A stretch of DNA of 64,000 nucleotides from Ypsolopha sequella (Eukaryota; Arthropoda; Insecta; Lepidoptera; Ypsolophidae), in NCBI GenBank assembly GCA_934047225.1, contig OW203986.1, forward strand, positions 23,873,221 through 23,937,220, in the 5' to 3' direction. Of the stretch, positions 46,813 to 58,702 are shown one piece after another; within the stretch, counting starts at the first letter, position 1, and each line of letters begins with the position of its first letter. Both the position numbers and the translations under genes were made by a program. The notes below the pieces were generated by a model. That model was not told the DNA's origin and did no database searches. It was given only the letters and a program-made list of their open reading frames with translations.

Positions 46813-48085
46813 ATGATATAGTACATTACATCTGAGACCAGTAATTAAAGATATCCTGGACGAGTAAGTTAAAAGTCCGTGCCCGTAGGGCGAGGACTTT
46901 TATATACGAGTCCAGGATAGCTAATTATGGTCGAAGCATGTATAGTGCTTTTCTCAAAAATAAAACGAGACATTAGTTAGATAGTAGTTAGATATTAGAT
47001 ATAAGTTAGATATAAGTGTCACGCAATTTTACTAAAATAATGCTATCGCGGTGTTAGACGTCTTTTGTAGTTAGATTCCCAAGCTCCAGACTTCTACATG
47101 CACCGTTTACTCCCATGATAAGAACAACTTCAAACAAAAAACTCAATTTTAATAATGAATTAAAGGCCTATTTATAACTTTAGATCCATAAAATAATATT
47201 ACATCATTTATTTACCTTTATAACTAGATATTTATCATCAGGAGCGTCGTTAAGAAACTGTTGTATATGTTGGCTTGAAATATTTTAGACTTCTTGCTTA
47301 TATAGCCATCTGATTGCCTTTTTAGCCATGCCGTTAAATTGTTGTCATTTTTCAAGTTTATTTTATTCTTATTGAGCACAACACATCGGAGCATGGAATA
47401 CATCGCCCATGAAGTGAAAGGCTGCTTTGTTTAGCTAAGGTGACTGAAATAAGCCAAAAACACATTTTCCGACCAACTGTTCGTGTGTTTATCTGCTTTC
47501 CACTTGATGAACTTTTCGTAATTTGTTTAAATATCCTTCCTTAGATTTTGGCGGAAGCAAGTTGTTTTTTGCTAATTCCGCTTCCGCTTTTAGATCTGGA
47601 GGAGTACAATCTATATCAGAGCCTTCTTCTGAACTCATTTTGTAATTTATTTACACAAAAAACTTTAAATGAAAATATTATGCAACAACATAATTTCCCG
47701 CTTTAATTTTTTTTTGTTTTTTTTTTCGTTGGTCAATATACGGCCAGCCTTCTTCATAAAATTGAGGTTAAATTTTAAGTGTTCAATGGTTTTAAATATA
47801 ACTATAAAATCAATAAAAATAATATATTTTCAATTATAAAATATAGCAAACGTCTCTACACTCTGAACACGAAATTGTAATGTTTTTTTCTTTTTATACT
47901 GGCCACTAAAAACCTTATGATCGCCAAACTCTTTAGCCATTTAAAACGGATAGTTTAAAAAAAAACATGGTACGAGTATGTAATGGATTTTCATACGAAT
48001 TTCCTGGAGACTTGAAATAGCTCTACAGGATGAAGTACTTTCTGGCATGTCTATGCAATATGTAATTAAAGCATTACAACATATT
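46813..48085 (-). mobile_element. Crypton-type element inserted into an older repeat
   Basis: The repeat at 26358-26830 continues without a break where this copy (46720-48415, reverse) is split by about 1.27 kb. The joined flanks, CCTCATGATGA and ATATTTTTACG, match the intact copy, so 46813-48085 is the insertion. It carries a tyrosine-recombinase relic and a short hairpin (GTCCGTGCCCGTAGGGCGAG). No target duplication of more than a few bases is visible, as expected for recombinase-driven insertion. Confidence 0.6.
47209..47638 (-). pseudogene. Crypton-like tyrosine recombinase N-terminal region, frameshifted
   Basis: From ATG at 47638 the minus strand reads an acidic start (MSSEEGSDIDC), NNLLPPKSKEGYLNKLRK, then in a second frame FIKWKADK, NSWSENVFLAYFSHLS, MYSMLRCVVLNKNKINLK and LTAWLKRQSDGYISKKSKIF, and in a third frame QHIQQFLNDAPDDKYL. 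These are the order and style of the SAM-like core-binding domain of Crypton tyrosine recombinases. The catalytic domain (R...HxxR...Y) is absent, and there are at least two frameshifts plus a stop. It is dead and truncated. Confidence 0.75.
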
Positions 48086-48862
48086 TTTGAGAAAAATATT
48101 TTTACGAAAAAGCTGCAAATCCCATTTGCCTTCGTGTGACGTCACGTGAGAAATGACTGTTAGAAATATAAATGCTTTGATTTGACAGATGGATGACAGA
48201 TGAGTAGACAGATAGAGACAGACCACTTTTTTATAAGCAATCACACATCACAATCAGTTTTAATGTCTAAAATTCTCAAGTGACGTCATATACGACAATT
48301 ATTTAAAAATCATAAAAAATAATGGTTAATTTATATACCAAAATAATGAAAACAATGTCCTAAAATAGTGCAGGTAATTGAAAAAAAATTATTAAAAAAA
48401 CTTTTAGAAGTTAAGCTATGGGAATCGATTACGATTCCGATATGTTGTATGTATATCGATCTGTTGTGTAAGTGTTATCGATCTGTGATATGTAGCAAGC
48501 CTCCAGTATGAATTTGGGTGGGTCTTATATGTAGGTATAAATTATTCTGGGACTAGTACCAATGCCACGAAGTTTGCCGTTTGCGCAAGTCACGCAACAC
48601 TCAGCAAAATCAGTAAAAGGAAATGTTGCTCCTAATTATTGCAAAGGCGTTTATCTAAAATGACGTAAACTATGTGAACTTCAGTTTTTATTGTAAATCT
48701 TTCGAAACGTAATTAGATGCAATTTTATCCCTTTCACAGTACACACTTGGGAACATCTCTGACCACCCTCAGGGAGTCATGTCGTGACGTGACATAATGT
48801 AGCTATTATTATAATGATATTTAAATTGCTGTGTAAAGTGAATGGGATTCACTATATTTTCC

Positions 48863-48874
48863 GGTACATAAAAA
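48863..48874 (+). promoter_or_regulatory. Possible TATA element of the secreted-protein gene at 48962
   Basis: GTACATAAAAAC lies about 95 bases before the ATG, similar in spacing to the TATAAG of the paralog at 36811. TATATTTT at 48853 is an alternative. Confidence 0.3.
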
Positions 48875-48961
48875 CACCTGAAATACTTGTCCGCCATCAT
48901 TGTTTCCGAACACTTTGTGACCAACGGTTTTCAGTAATTTTTGTGAAAGATTTTTCCGAAG

Positions 48962-51900
48962 ATGCGTAATACTGTTCTCGTTTTGGTCATTGTGACGCTA
49001 GTAGTGGCAACACAAGGTGAGTCGTGTTTGTGAAATATTAGTCAGAAATTGAATATTTCATAGACGGTAAACGTTTTTTTAGACCTCTAGATATACTAGG
49101 GTGTTAAGATGCGGAAGCCGGAAACTGGCGATAGTACTCGTCCACACAAACAACTTTTACTATGGAGCTAACCCTCGAATCGCGAAAAAACATTCAGCCA
49201 TAGAAAAGTTAGCTATCCGACCAAAATGACACAACCAATTTTTTTTCTCGAATTCTCGATTTTTTTTTTACGAAATGTTTTTCGAAAATGAGTTCTATCG
49301 CCATTTCAGGCTTCCAAAACTCCATCATAACACTCTGTGTAAAGTGACTTTTGTTTATGCAGCCAAATTCATAATGTAGCCTCAGTAAGTGGTCAGGACC
49401 AAGATTCAATAACCATTTTTGCATAATAAGAAAAATTAATTTGTGTCCCTATAGAGGAAAGTGCCCATATTTCATATACCATTTTGTTTTTACCACGTAG
49501 AATCGAAGATACTGGTTAGGGTTGTCACATTATTTTCTACTTAATCCATAATTGAAAAACTATTTTTATGTTTTTATTGTAAAAACTTTTCATTTTCGGA
49601 TTGATCCAAATGGGGTCTTGATTTCGGATACAGTGGGTGTCAAATTTCGAAAACATAATCGTTCAGGGTTATTTTTTACATAAATACTTAAATAACAACA
49701 AATACAAAATGGAAATAATAACGCAGTTATAGTAATTTATTCACTTATTATGTGTTTCAATGACATTTAATTAATTAATCTTGAATTTTAACATGGAATA
49801 ATTACAGAATATTGAAAGAAGTATACCCGAAATTAGGCACTGTTGAGTATCTGTTGAACAAGGGTTCTCCAAAAATACTTTAAAGTCATCATTTCAAATT
49901 AACCTCTAAAACATTCTTTATTTCCTATACAGTGTGTCCCTCGTACAAGTGCACATCCAAAAAGGGGTGAAACTAGACATTATTTTATTGACAAAAAAAT
50001 GTTTTTTTTTTTTAGAAAATCTTGTTTTGTAAATTTACGTTTTAAATTTTGTTTGCCTACCATGGAGACTATGTATAAAATATGTCATAACTTTTGATCT
50101 ATCGCGAGTAATGCAATGAAATTAAACTGTTATAATTCCTTAAGAATATACGTTGCATACCAAATCAAAAACAAAACATAATCAACTACCATTACCATAA
50201 AAATAATATCCTAAAAGATTATTTATTTAATTTTTCCGTCTTTTTTTTCAGTAATAGTATTTTTTTTCAAAATAATGTCCCCGTTTTACTATATTTTTAT
50301 TCCTATTTGTCATTGCCTATTCCATTATCTTTCTAACGAAAAAAAAAAAACAACGTTCTATCATAAATACAATATTTTCTACGAGCGGTTAACCAAAGGC
50401 ACTGCGCTCGCGTCCCATGCAAAGATACCCAGGTGGAGTAATTTTTGGAGATTAAAAAAAAAAATCAAAATTTTTTTTTGTTTGTTTTTGTCGATATATT
50501 TAGATCTAGTTTCACCCACTTTCGGATGTGCACTGGTACGAGGGACACACCATATTATTTATAGGAAAATGTTGCTCTGCTCGGGTCCATCTTACAGACG
50601 AAAGAGAAATAGATGGCCTATTCTCTTAGCCCGCCTGAATGAATGACCCTTTAAGTTTTTTTTGAGTCCAAACGATGAAATCTGTTATTTACTATTTTTG
50701 AATTATGATACGAAAATGTCTCTCTGGGTACTATGTTATTATCTTTAATACCTAGTTTACAGTTTTAGTAGAGTACCATGGATATAAACGTTACAAAATA
50801 GTACTAAAGATAGTAGCCGGGAGAGTAGAGTGGATAACACTTGTGGTAAGTAGGCGACTAGATAGTAATAAGCTAGTACTAGTAACTAGCCGAAATGTAA
50901 ACCCTGCTTTAGAAATATTTTTCAAGGCGTAGCAAATCCTTGTCAAGACAAAGACTATTTTTTTTTAAACATAATTCTTGGTTAAATGGACAAAGGTATC
51001 TTTAAATTTACTTTACTGAACAATTTAGCCAAAGTGCAGAGAAGAAAAAATATTTTGAACGAGTGAGCGAAGAGTGCGAAGTTCTCCGAATCTCTTTAAC
51101 TGTCCGGCGTTTGTATGAATGTATGTATTCAACGTGTAACAGAAAGGTGTAACCATATTTGAAGAGCTTATTCAGTCAATGTTATAGAACAACTTTTACT
51201 ATGGAACAAACCCCGTATCTCGAAAAAAAAATTAACTGTTTCATAGAAAAATGCAATGCCGCTCTGCCGAAATGTATTGTAGGAGAGATTTTATTTTTTC
51301 AGATTTCGAGGTTGGCTCCATAGTAAAAGTTGTTCTATACCATTGACTGAATAAGCTCTTCAAGTATGGTTACACTTTTCTGTTACACATTGTATATGAA
51401 TGTATGTATACATAAATTAATGTTTGTCCGACGATAACTCGAGTATCGTTGATCGGAACGTCATGAAATTTGGTAGGCGAGTAAATAAGACAAAAAAGCT
51501 GCTGAAAGAAACGCTGCGCGTGCGTAAAGTCGGCATTTTCCGCACTTGTGCTATAAAAAATTATACGAAACTCGTGCGAGAAACTTTTTCTCGACTCGTG
51601 TGATTGCAGCACTCGCCTTCGGCTCGTGCCGCAAACTCACACTCGTCAGAAAACGTTTCATCGCTCTCGTATCGTAATATACTATTTAAGCACGAAGATC
51701 AGCCCAATCGGTCAAGGGGTTGCCGAGGTATGGGGTTGTACGAGGGGGTCGCGAATTCATAGTTCGGGGCGTACTACTTGTCACTTTCACTTACTAATTT
51801 TGAAAACCTAATGTGATTGGTTTATAGCCAGTAGCATAAGCATGAAAACATTTCCGTATAGTTGCATTTCAAACTGCATTAAAATCGTATGGAATCTGGA

Positions 51901-54900
51901 AAACCGCTAAAAGCGGCGGAACAGTGGCGGAACTAACAGCTACGTATGGCAACCTAAGTTTAGTTTTAAACGTAACTATACGGAGATGTTTTCATGCTTA
52001 GGCTACAGGACTATTTCTTGTTTCATGTTTCTATAGAAAAAGATGTTTCAGTAGATTATCTGTTTTCATTGAGATACCACCTGTTCCTTTATACTCGGTT
52101 TATTTTCGAAACCATTTATCTGTGAAAAATATTTACATAATGTCACATACAAATGGTAAAATTCATCAGAAGGCCTACTCCGAAGTGACAAAATTCGATC
52201 GAATATCGTTCGGTCGTATATCCATCTCTATCACACTTTCTATGCGTGCGTCAGAGATGGACATAATATGGTCGAACGATAAACGATCGACCAAATCTTT
52301 TTGGGAGTGCCGGGCCAGTTTACATATGGCGTCGTCAGTTTCTAAGCGCTCGGTGTTTTGCAATGTGCATCGTCGTCGCCATATCGTAGAATTCGTCATT
52401 TTAAAATTTGCCTGGGCATATCGTAATTCTGTTATTAACTATTGAATTTTATTTTTCACTTTTTTGAGGAAGGTTTGCGATTTCGGCTTTCTAGAAAATG
52501 ATGAAGCATTTTACAATTTGTCTTCGGCAAATCACAAAACGGCAAGCGTTTAGAAACTGACGATGCCGTTTGTAAACTGACGAATTATACAATTTGCCTG
52601 TCACATGTACAAGATATATAAGGTCTTTCACTTTAAATTGAAAGTAATTTAGGAGGTGATTCAGTATCGTTAATACATCACATTCCACTGCAAAGCAGTT
52701 TTTTTGCGCAAACTTTTTTTTCACTTCTCAGTACAAAGTGGTCCGATCAGCTGACTCAGTTTGTATGGACAAGTGAAGAAAAAGTTCGCGCAAAATAAAG
52801 TACTTTGCAGTGGAATGTGATGTTTTAACGATACTGAATCACCTCCTAAATTACTTTCAATTTCAATTGAAAGACCTTATTATATAAATGGCGGCCAACA
52901 TTTCTGTCGGAAAAATGAATGCTTTGACGTCAATTGGTAAATTACGAAACTTTTAAATTAATTATAAAATGTATGAAAAACGTTTCTTTAATCTATTCAT
53001 ACCTTATATTGATATAAAAGATGAAATTTATTTATGCATCCAGATTCATACCGGAGGCTTGGTAAGTGATCAAGTATCACGGGTCAATAACACTTTTTGC
53101 AAATTTCGCAAAATAAATTGTTGACCTCCCATAGTAATTGACTCGGGGCTGCGCTTGCGTTTGTAGGCAACACGAAAAATATAATTTACGAATTTCACAA
53201 AAATACTATCGAACTTTGAAACTGAGCACTTACCGAGTCTTCAGTATGAATTTGGCTTTATAAATAAATGTCACCTTATATTCATGAGCATAACTATACT
53301 TTAGTAATTAATTACTCTAATATAGATAGGCGACATCGAAAAATTAATATGTAAAAAAAAATATTACCAGCATTTTCCTTTTCACGATGTATTTTACTAA
53401 GGACAGACATCACGACGCGACCAACTCAGTTGTGGGCGTAGTCAAATATCATGCTGTTTCATTTCGCTTTAAGGTGTACCCTCCATGAAACTTGCGAGGA
53501 CAATACAATCGTGCCGATTTCGTCGCGGGCGCAAAATTGAAAACCTGTTTCAGGAGAAACCACATTTTGGCAAGACTGTGGAAGTTTTCAAACATTATTT
53601 TTGATTATTATTAATCTAAATAACATTTTCGATGTTTGACTCGTATACATTTTTTGATTTAATCTAAAACAATAAAAGCACATTTGGTAAAAAACCGTTA
53701 ACTTTGCGTATTTTAGGGATTTGTTTTTAAGATATTACTCAAATTTTACGATTTTTTGTTCGATTTAAACATATATCAATGTATAATGTCAATGGACTCA
53801 GCCTAAAATATCATAATAATATTCCATAGACACCTCACAATTGACAGCGTTTGTATGGAAGTTTGTGTGTGAGTTTTTTCTATGTTACCATAAGTATGTT
53901 TGTTAACCTACAGTACATTAACCTGCATCGTTATGACAATAACACTGAGTCAGTTTCATAGCACAGAAAGACGCGTTTTGAAGTGGACACTTCTTTGTTC
54001 GCATCTCGTATAGGGGGGCATGTTCAGAATTTGTACGTCACTCCCGGTACGACTTTTGAACGAAGGATAATTTGATTTCTTATTATAGATTTTGGCAAGA
54101 CTTTTATCAAGCAGACTGATAATAAATGAAACTAAATATCTAGCCAAACACCTCAGATTACAAGATTGTCAGTTTAGTTTTAGACCGGGACATCTAACAA
54201 GAGTGCCATTCTCTGAGAAAGATAGCCGTTTTTGTCTGTTTCTTGGATTTGTCGAAGGCATTCAACCTGGTTAACTATGATGTGCTCTGGAAGGAGCTAC
54301 AGTGTGAAACAACTGTTCATCTGGGGTTTGTGTCAATGTTCAGGTATTCGTATAGCGGAACAGCATCAAGTGGGCAGGCTCTTACTCTGACGATTATAGC
54401 TTAGATTGTGGGGTAAGGCAGGGAGGTTTAAGCTCTCCGCGACTCTTTATCCTATATATATATGAATTAGCTTATGGGTGAGCTCAATAGCACTATTGTG
54501 GAATGTCATGTTGACGGTGTCTGCATTAATAATATTAGTTATTCTGACGACATGTTGCTACTGAGCCCATCTATAATCGCGCTGAAGTGGCTTCTGGGTG
54601 TTTAAGGCAGGTTCTGATAGTTATCATTTTGAATTATCACTTCGCGGAACACCCATTTGCTAGGTTACTTATTTAAATATTTGGGCCACTGGGTCACCCA
54701 CCGATGACCTTAAACACAATTGTGACATTGAAAGGGAACGTAGGTCGCTAGCTGTCTGATGTAACATGCTGGCTCCCAGGGTTGCGCGTTATACTAGATA
54801 CACCAGTCAAAATCACGCTTTTAAAAAAAATTCAACACGTGTAGCCTGTGGGTTAGTTTTAATCAGAGGGGATACAGTGACCCACAAGTTCAGTATAATA

Positions 54901-57900
54901 ATGCGTCTTAGGCCACTGTTGGGGCTGCCGTGGCGGTGTAGCGGGTGAGAAATGGTTGCGGAGCTGCAAACCGATGACTTCGCCGCGATCATGAGAAAGA
55001 GGTGCGCCTCTGCACTTGCACACCTACGCGGCAGTAACAACGGCATCCTGAAAGTATTTTCAGATCGGTGGGACTCTCCTCTCTAACGGAGATGGATGCA
55101 GCTCCACACTGTAATATAATTAATTAAGAATTTTTAACATACTAACATAACACTTGAGTGACTGTTACTATATCCTCTTTGGACATTAGTGTGGAATAAA
55201 AATGTTGAATTTGATTTTGTATTACGTTTTTTAATAATTCTTTTTTTGTTATAAATTATTTATCATTAAGGATAAATTGGTAAGTTAATGGTTATTCGAT
55301 CGGAATAATAATAAAAATGGAATGACCTCGTAAGTGAATGCGCCGCCATTATTGACTCATAGCCACCATTTATTCCTTCCTCTGTGATTGAGTAAAGAGG
55401 TGGCATAAGAAGTATAAACTTAAATAATTTGTGTATATTTAAATGTCTGACACAATCATACTATTGTTTTTCAAACATCAGGACTTGAGTCCAAGTATTT
55501 TGAAACATTTTGTAAGATTTGACCTATTTTGTAACGGTTTCCCAGGTGCTCCATACCGCCACAATATGGTTGCTAAATACGCTGTGCACAGGGACATGGA
55601 CAATCTGAAGCAGGAGTGAGTAAGACTTCAACTACCTATGTGTAGTAAAACATTCTCATATAATAATTCGTATTTATAACTAATAGCCTATCGCCAGCGT
55701 TTATGCAATCGTTTTCGGCTTGGGCGTTATTTTATCAACACCTCTTAAGGCCTATAATTATGTTGACCTGAGGGCCTATTATGTACCTTTAATTGCCATC
55801 TGCACTGGGTGTCTATCATCAAAAACATAGATATACTATCGAATTCCGATTGTCTAAGGATATGTTCGCACTTGAAGTGACGACACAGTTCATAAATAGT
55901 ACCTACTAAAGGCAATTGTGAAAGTTCAGTTTTTAGCTATGTTTTTGAGGATAGGCACACAGTCCAGTTGGCAAATAGAGATAAATAATAGCGGGGCTGC
56001 ACTCGTAGCACAGTGTGAAATCGCGCGCGACGTGCCTTAGTTGAATTACATGTGCGAGGAGCGTGACATACTATTTAATCGCAAAGTCATCGTGTCACGC
56101 TCCTCGCTCTTGTGAAACACTGTGATACGGGGCTGGATAAAGAAAACCGCATCCAAATTCGATAAGTGGTTCTCGAGTTAAAACGAAACATACATACATA
56201 CAAGCATACATACAGACAGAGAAAAATTCTAAAAATGGTAGTTTTGACCTTACATATAATTTTATTCAAAATTTTGCAAAAATATTCAATCTACAGAGAC
56301 GACTTTTCACTACTTTATTATTAGTACAGATGTCTTTAACTTAAGCGGAAAACAATAAATTTTCCACTTCTTAAATTTTCTTAGTTTCACTTTCCTTGAA
56401 ATAAGTTATTTCTCACTTGTAACAATATATTTGGCGTTCTTCATCTTTGAATGTCACGAATTAAATTAAAAAACAAACAAAAAATGGCGATTGTTTTATA
56501 GGCAAGGGTCCTGAAGATGTTTTGTGGAAACGTTGAAGAAGAAATATTAACCAATCAGAGCGCCGAAGAATTGAAATCTGATTAATGCAATGACACAAAG
56601 ACACATAAAGTGCCAAAAAATGGATATATAATAAATATCTCTACTATTTTTTTGTCTACGTATTTGTTTAAATACGTCTCACTTTTTGTCATCATAGTGA
56701 AGACGTTTTGGATGTTTTTATCTCATCCATCAACCCAGTTCGTCCACTGCTGGACATAAGCCTTTCCAGGACTTTTCCAGTCCCGGCGGTCATCCTGGAA
56801 GAATTGCCCATACTCACACACGCTGGGCAGGCGGGTTGGTGAGCGTGGTACTGGAAACCTCGCACCAGTGACTCCGCTGCCCGTCACCAGTCTGTTCCAT
56901 ATAAGGCCCGGCTATTAGGGATGGATATACCGCCATCCATCGGTCCCAGGCATGGTGAGCCTCCTGGTTTTTTGCCTGTGAGCTGTCCTCTTACTCTCCC
57001 CTGAATTACTTCGAGAGGGTCTCCAAGTAAGATCTCAGCTCTACCACCTGTTATTTTTTTATCTAGCGTATTATAATTATAAGACAATGGTGTGGGGTCC
57101 GAGCGTACGGTCGTCTGTTCGAAGAACTTTCGACACGTTTGATCGACGCCTCTGTTGACCCAAGGGCTGGGGCATACCTCGGCCAGAGGATCAGTCTAGC
57201 GATCCAGCAGGTAATGCTGCCGGCCTCTTGGGCACCGCACCCGACGGCAACGGTTTAGAGAATATTTTTTATTTTGTATAATGTTTTATTCAGTATAAGG
57301 TTTTTTCTTTTCTTTTATTTTATTTTAGGATTATTTAGTTTTAAATTAAGTTTTGTTATTTAAGTTTTAGACAATGGTGTCGATTCGGTGTCACATATTT
57401 TGCAGGACTAAACTTAATTTAAGTCTTCTGTCTTTTTCCTTCTGTATCGAAAAGTAAAGGACAGAACGCGTAAATAAAGTTTAGTCCTGTCAAACATGTA
57501 ACACCGAATCGACGTAAATATAGATAAAAATATATTATAACTCTTGGAAAATATTAAAGGATTCCATTCAACTAAAAATAAATTCTATTTTTTCCATTGA
57601 GGGCAGATAATAACTGTTTTACCATTTTTAAGCTACGGCAATGCACTCATGGGTACTCACAATACACTCATGAGTACTCACAATACACTCATTAATACTG
57701 ACAATACACTTATGAGTACTCATGACGTACTTCTGCAAATTGTTGGTTCAAAAGCATTTACCTCCTCATAAATTTCCCTAATTTAAATTTAGTAGAAAAA
57801 CTAATTAACTAATTAAATCACTTTTACTTACACTTGCTTTTTAATTACTTTCAGACTGACTTCAATTCTGAATGTTCCCCTCCTTATGAGAGTAAGTTCA

Positions 57901-58702
57901 TTTCTTATTTAATTTTTGGACTACAGTAACATCATCAGTTGAATTCTGCGTCAGTCAAAATTTATACTTGCGATTGTCGGCACTTGGTGAAACTTGAAAC
58001 ACATCTTGAGATAAAAGCACTTGTAGTTTCACTTTATTTATGTCTTCTCCCAACCGGTTTCGGATTTATTTTTTAGAGCTAGTGCCTGGAGTCAATGAAA
58101 TGTATTTTAATTAACATCTTCCCTTGAAAATGGTATAAAATCCGAAACCGGTTGGGAGAAAACATAAATAAAGTGAAACTACTGTACAAGTGCTTTTAAC
58201 TCAAGATCTGCGTTTGTAATTTACAAATATTAAATTATTATCTAACATTGAGTTAAATGCTTCTTAAATACGTTTATGGCAAATAAGACTAACAAGTTTG
58301 GGAGAAAGTTAAGCCTTTGCTCCAGTGTCAGCACCACCGTACCTTTATGTGGACAAACGCAAAAAAAAAATCAACTGAGCAGTCCCGCTTTGGAAAATAA
58401 CAAATGAGATCAAAATGCTAAGATAAGAAAACAAGAAACAAAAAATCTCATGACTAATATGGGTATTGTAGAGTAACTAAGTTAAAAACAAATCAATTGC
58501 AATCTTGTAATTACAACTTAGTAGAGGCAGAGGTATCACAATTCCGACTATTAAAATTTTTTTTTTTCCGTAGCCTTACGACTTCATCAAAATAATAATA
58601 TATTTACCTGAAGGCGCTTCCCTTGTGGACCCGGAAGAGAACCAAATGGACTCCACTTCAGACGACAGTGTTTCGGCAGCGGCCGTGACGTCACCCTATT
58701 AA
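48962..58702 (+). CDS. Small secreted protein of unknown function, four exons, paralog of the gene at 36811
   Basis: Coding exons are 48962-49016, 55546-55615, 57855-57891 and 58574-58702, with GT/AG borders and phases 1, 2 and 0; 291 bases give 96 residues plus TAA. Exon 1 is a signal peptide (MRNTVLVLVIVTLVVATQ). Exon 2 is 70 bases and encodes YRHNMVAKYAVHRDMDNLKQ; its length, phases and the position of HRD equal those of exon 2 in the gene at 36811. Exon 3 encodes LTSILNVPLLMR. Exon 4 encodes a hydrophobic start (FIKIIIYLPEG) and an acidic, Ser-rich end (DSTSDDSVSAAAVTSPY). Exon 4 shows no obvious likeness to exon 4 of its neighbour. Exon 3 is the least certain part because it is only 37 bases. 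Introns 1 and 2 hold MITEs and LINE relics. Function is unknown; secretion is the only firm inference. Confidence 0.62.
49098..49340 (+). mobile_element. Small MITE in intron 1 of the gene at 48962
   Basis: AGGGTGTTAAGATG at the left and CATAACACTCT at the right are imperfect inverted ends. The body (GGAGCTAACCCTCGAATCGC) is shared with 28600-28790. Confidence 0.5.
49930..50552. mobile_element. 600-bp MITE with TATA flank, copy 2
   Basis: Starts CAGTGTGTCCCTCGTACAAG after TATA at 49926-49929; the right end (GAGGGACACAC) is slightly mutated. It is the same family and strand as 22969-23569. Confidence 0.75.
51130..51392. mobile_element. Foldback MITE with CAACGTGTAAC ends, copy 2
   Basis: Starts CAACGTGTAACAGAAAGGTG and ends TTCTGTTACACATTG; arms as in 10014-10274 but the loop is in the opposite orientation. 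Confidence 0.8.
51525..51683 (-). repeat. Reverse copy of the 15236 repeat
   Basis: GTAAAGTCGGCATTTTCCGC to CATCGCTCTCGTATCGTAAT is the reverse complement of 15236-15420, with a small extra CTTCGGCTCGTGCC segment. Confidence 0.55.
52617..52880. mobile_element. Foldback MITE, about 80-bp arms
   Basis: TAAGGTCTTTCACTTTAAAT and GGAGGTGATTCAGTATCGTT at the left face their complements at the right. It is in intron 1 of the gene at 48962. Confidence 0.75.
53039..53265. mobile_element. MITE related to 4577-4797
   Basis: CCAGATTCATACCGGAGGCT at the left and GAGTCTTCAGTATGAATTTG at the right are diverged forms of the ends at 4577. Confidence 0.55.
53266..54079 (+). other. Intron DNA without recognised features
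   Basis: AT-rich part of intron 1 of the gene at 48962; no repeat or exon recognised. Confidence 0.3.
54080..55087 (+). pseudogene. Decayed non-LTR retrotransposon reverse transcriptase
   Basis: Pieces of a reverse transcriptase appear in order in shifting frames: LARLLSSRL and QFSFRPG (54090-54190), motif A LDLSKAFNLVN (about 54243-54280), motif B GVRQGGLSSPRLF (about 54410-54450), motif C ISYSDDMLLLSPS (about 54530-54575), and the C-terminal FAAIMRKRCASALAHLRGSN segment near 54978-55037. Stops and frameshifts interrupt it. It belongs to a different, older family than the LINE at 62829 and lies in intron 1 of the gene at 48962. Confidence 0.8.
55690..56225. mobile_element. Repeat split by two MITEs in intron 2 of the gene at 48962
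   Basis: Outer pieces (TTTTCGGCTTGGGCGTTATT and AAAGAAAACCGCATCCAAAT) are adjacent at 7060-7200 but separated here by a 175-bp palindrome (about 55800-55965, as at 20645-20820) and by the GC-rich MITE 55995-56135 (GTAGCACAGTGTGAAATCGC). Confidence 0.55.
56725..56900 (-). mobile_element. 3' tail fragment of an RTE-like LINE (reverse)
   Basis: Carries AGTTCGTCCACTGCTGGACA, CCCGGCGGTCATCCTGGAAG and CACACGCTGGGCAGGCGGG, the reverse complement of the tail at 41565-41740. It lies in intron 2 of the gene at 48962. Confidence 0.5.
57090..57265 (+). mobile_element. LINE ORF2 C-terminal fragment
   Basis: In one frame about 57118-57210 reads EELSTRLIDASVDPRAGAYL followed by GQRISLAIQQ, then decays. 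This matches the C-terminal signature of a common lepidopteran LINE family (an AQRIS.A.QRGNAASILG-like block, from memory). No polymerase motif is present. It lies in intron 2 of the gene at 48962. Confidence 0.5.
57373..57520. repeat. Palindromic MITE, family of 274-415
   Basis: GTGTCGATTCGGTGTCACAT and its complement ATGTAACACCGAATCGAC flank GACAGAACGCG-type loop sequence. Confidence 0.65.
57955..58210. mobile_element. Foldback MITE in intron 3 of the gene at 48962
   Basis: AAGCACTTGTAGTTTCACTT and CCCAACCGGTTTCGGATTTA at the left, inverted at the right. The outer TTGCGATTGTCGGCACTTGG block also flanks the palindrome at 61629-61787. Confidence 0.65.

Noticed and set aside
56490..56575. Extra exon (ARVLKMFCGNVEEEIL) in intron 2 of the gene at 48962
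   Set aside because: Open for only about 27 codons after an AG, ends in a stop, and would break the paralog's exon order; likely chance.
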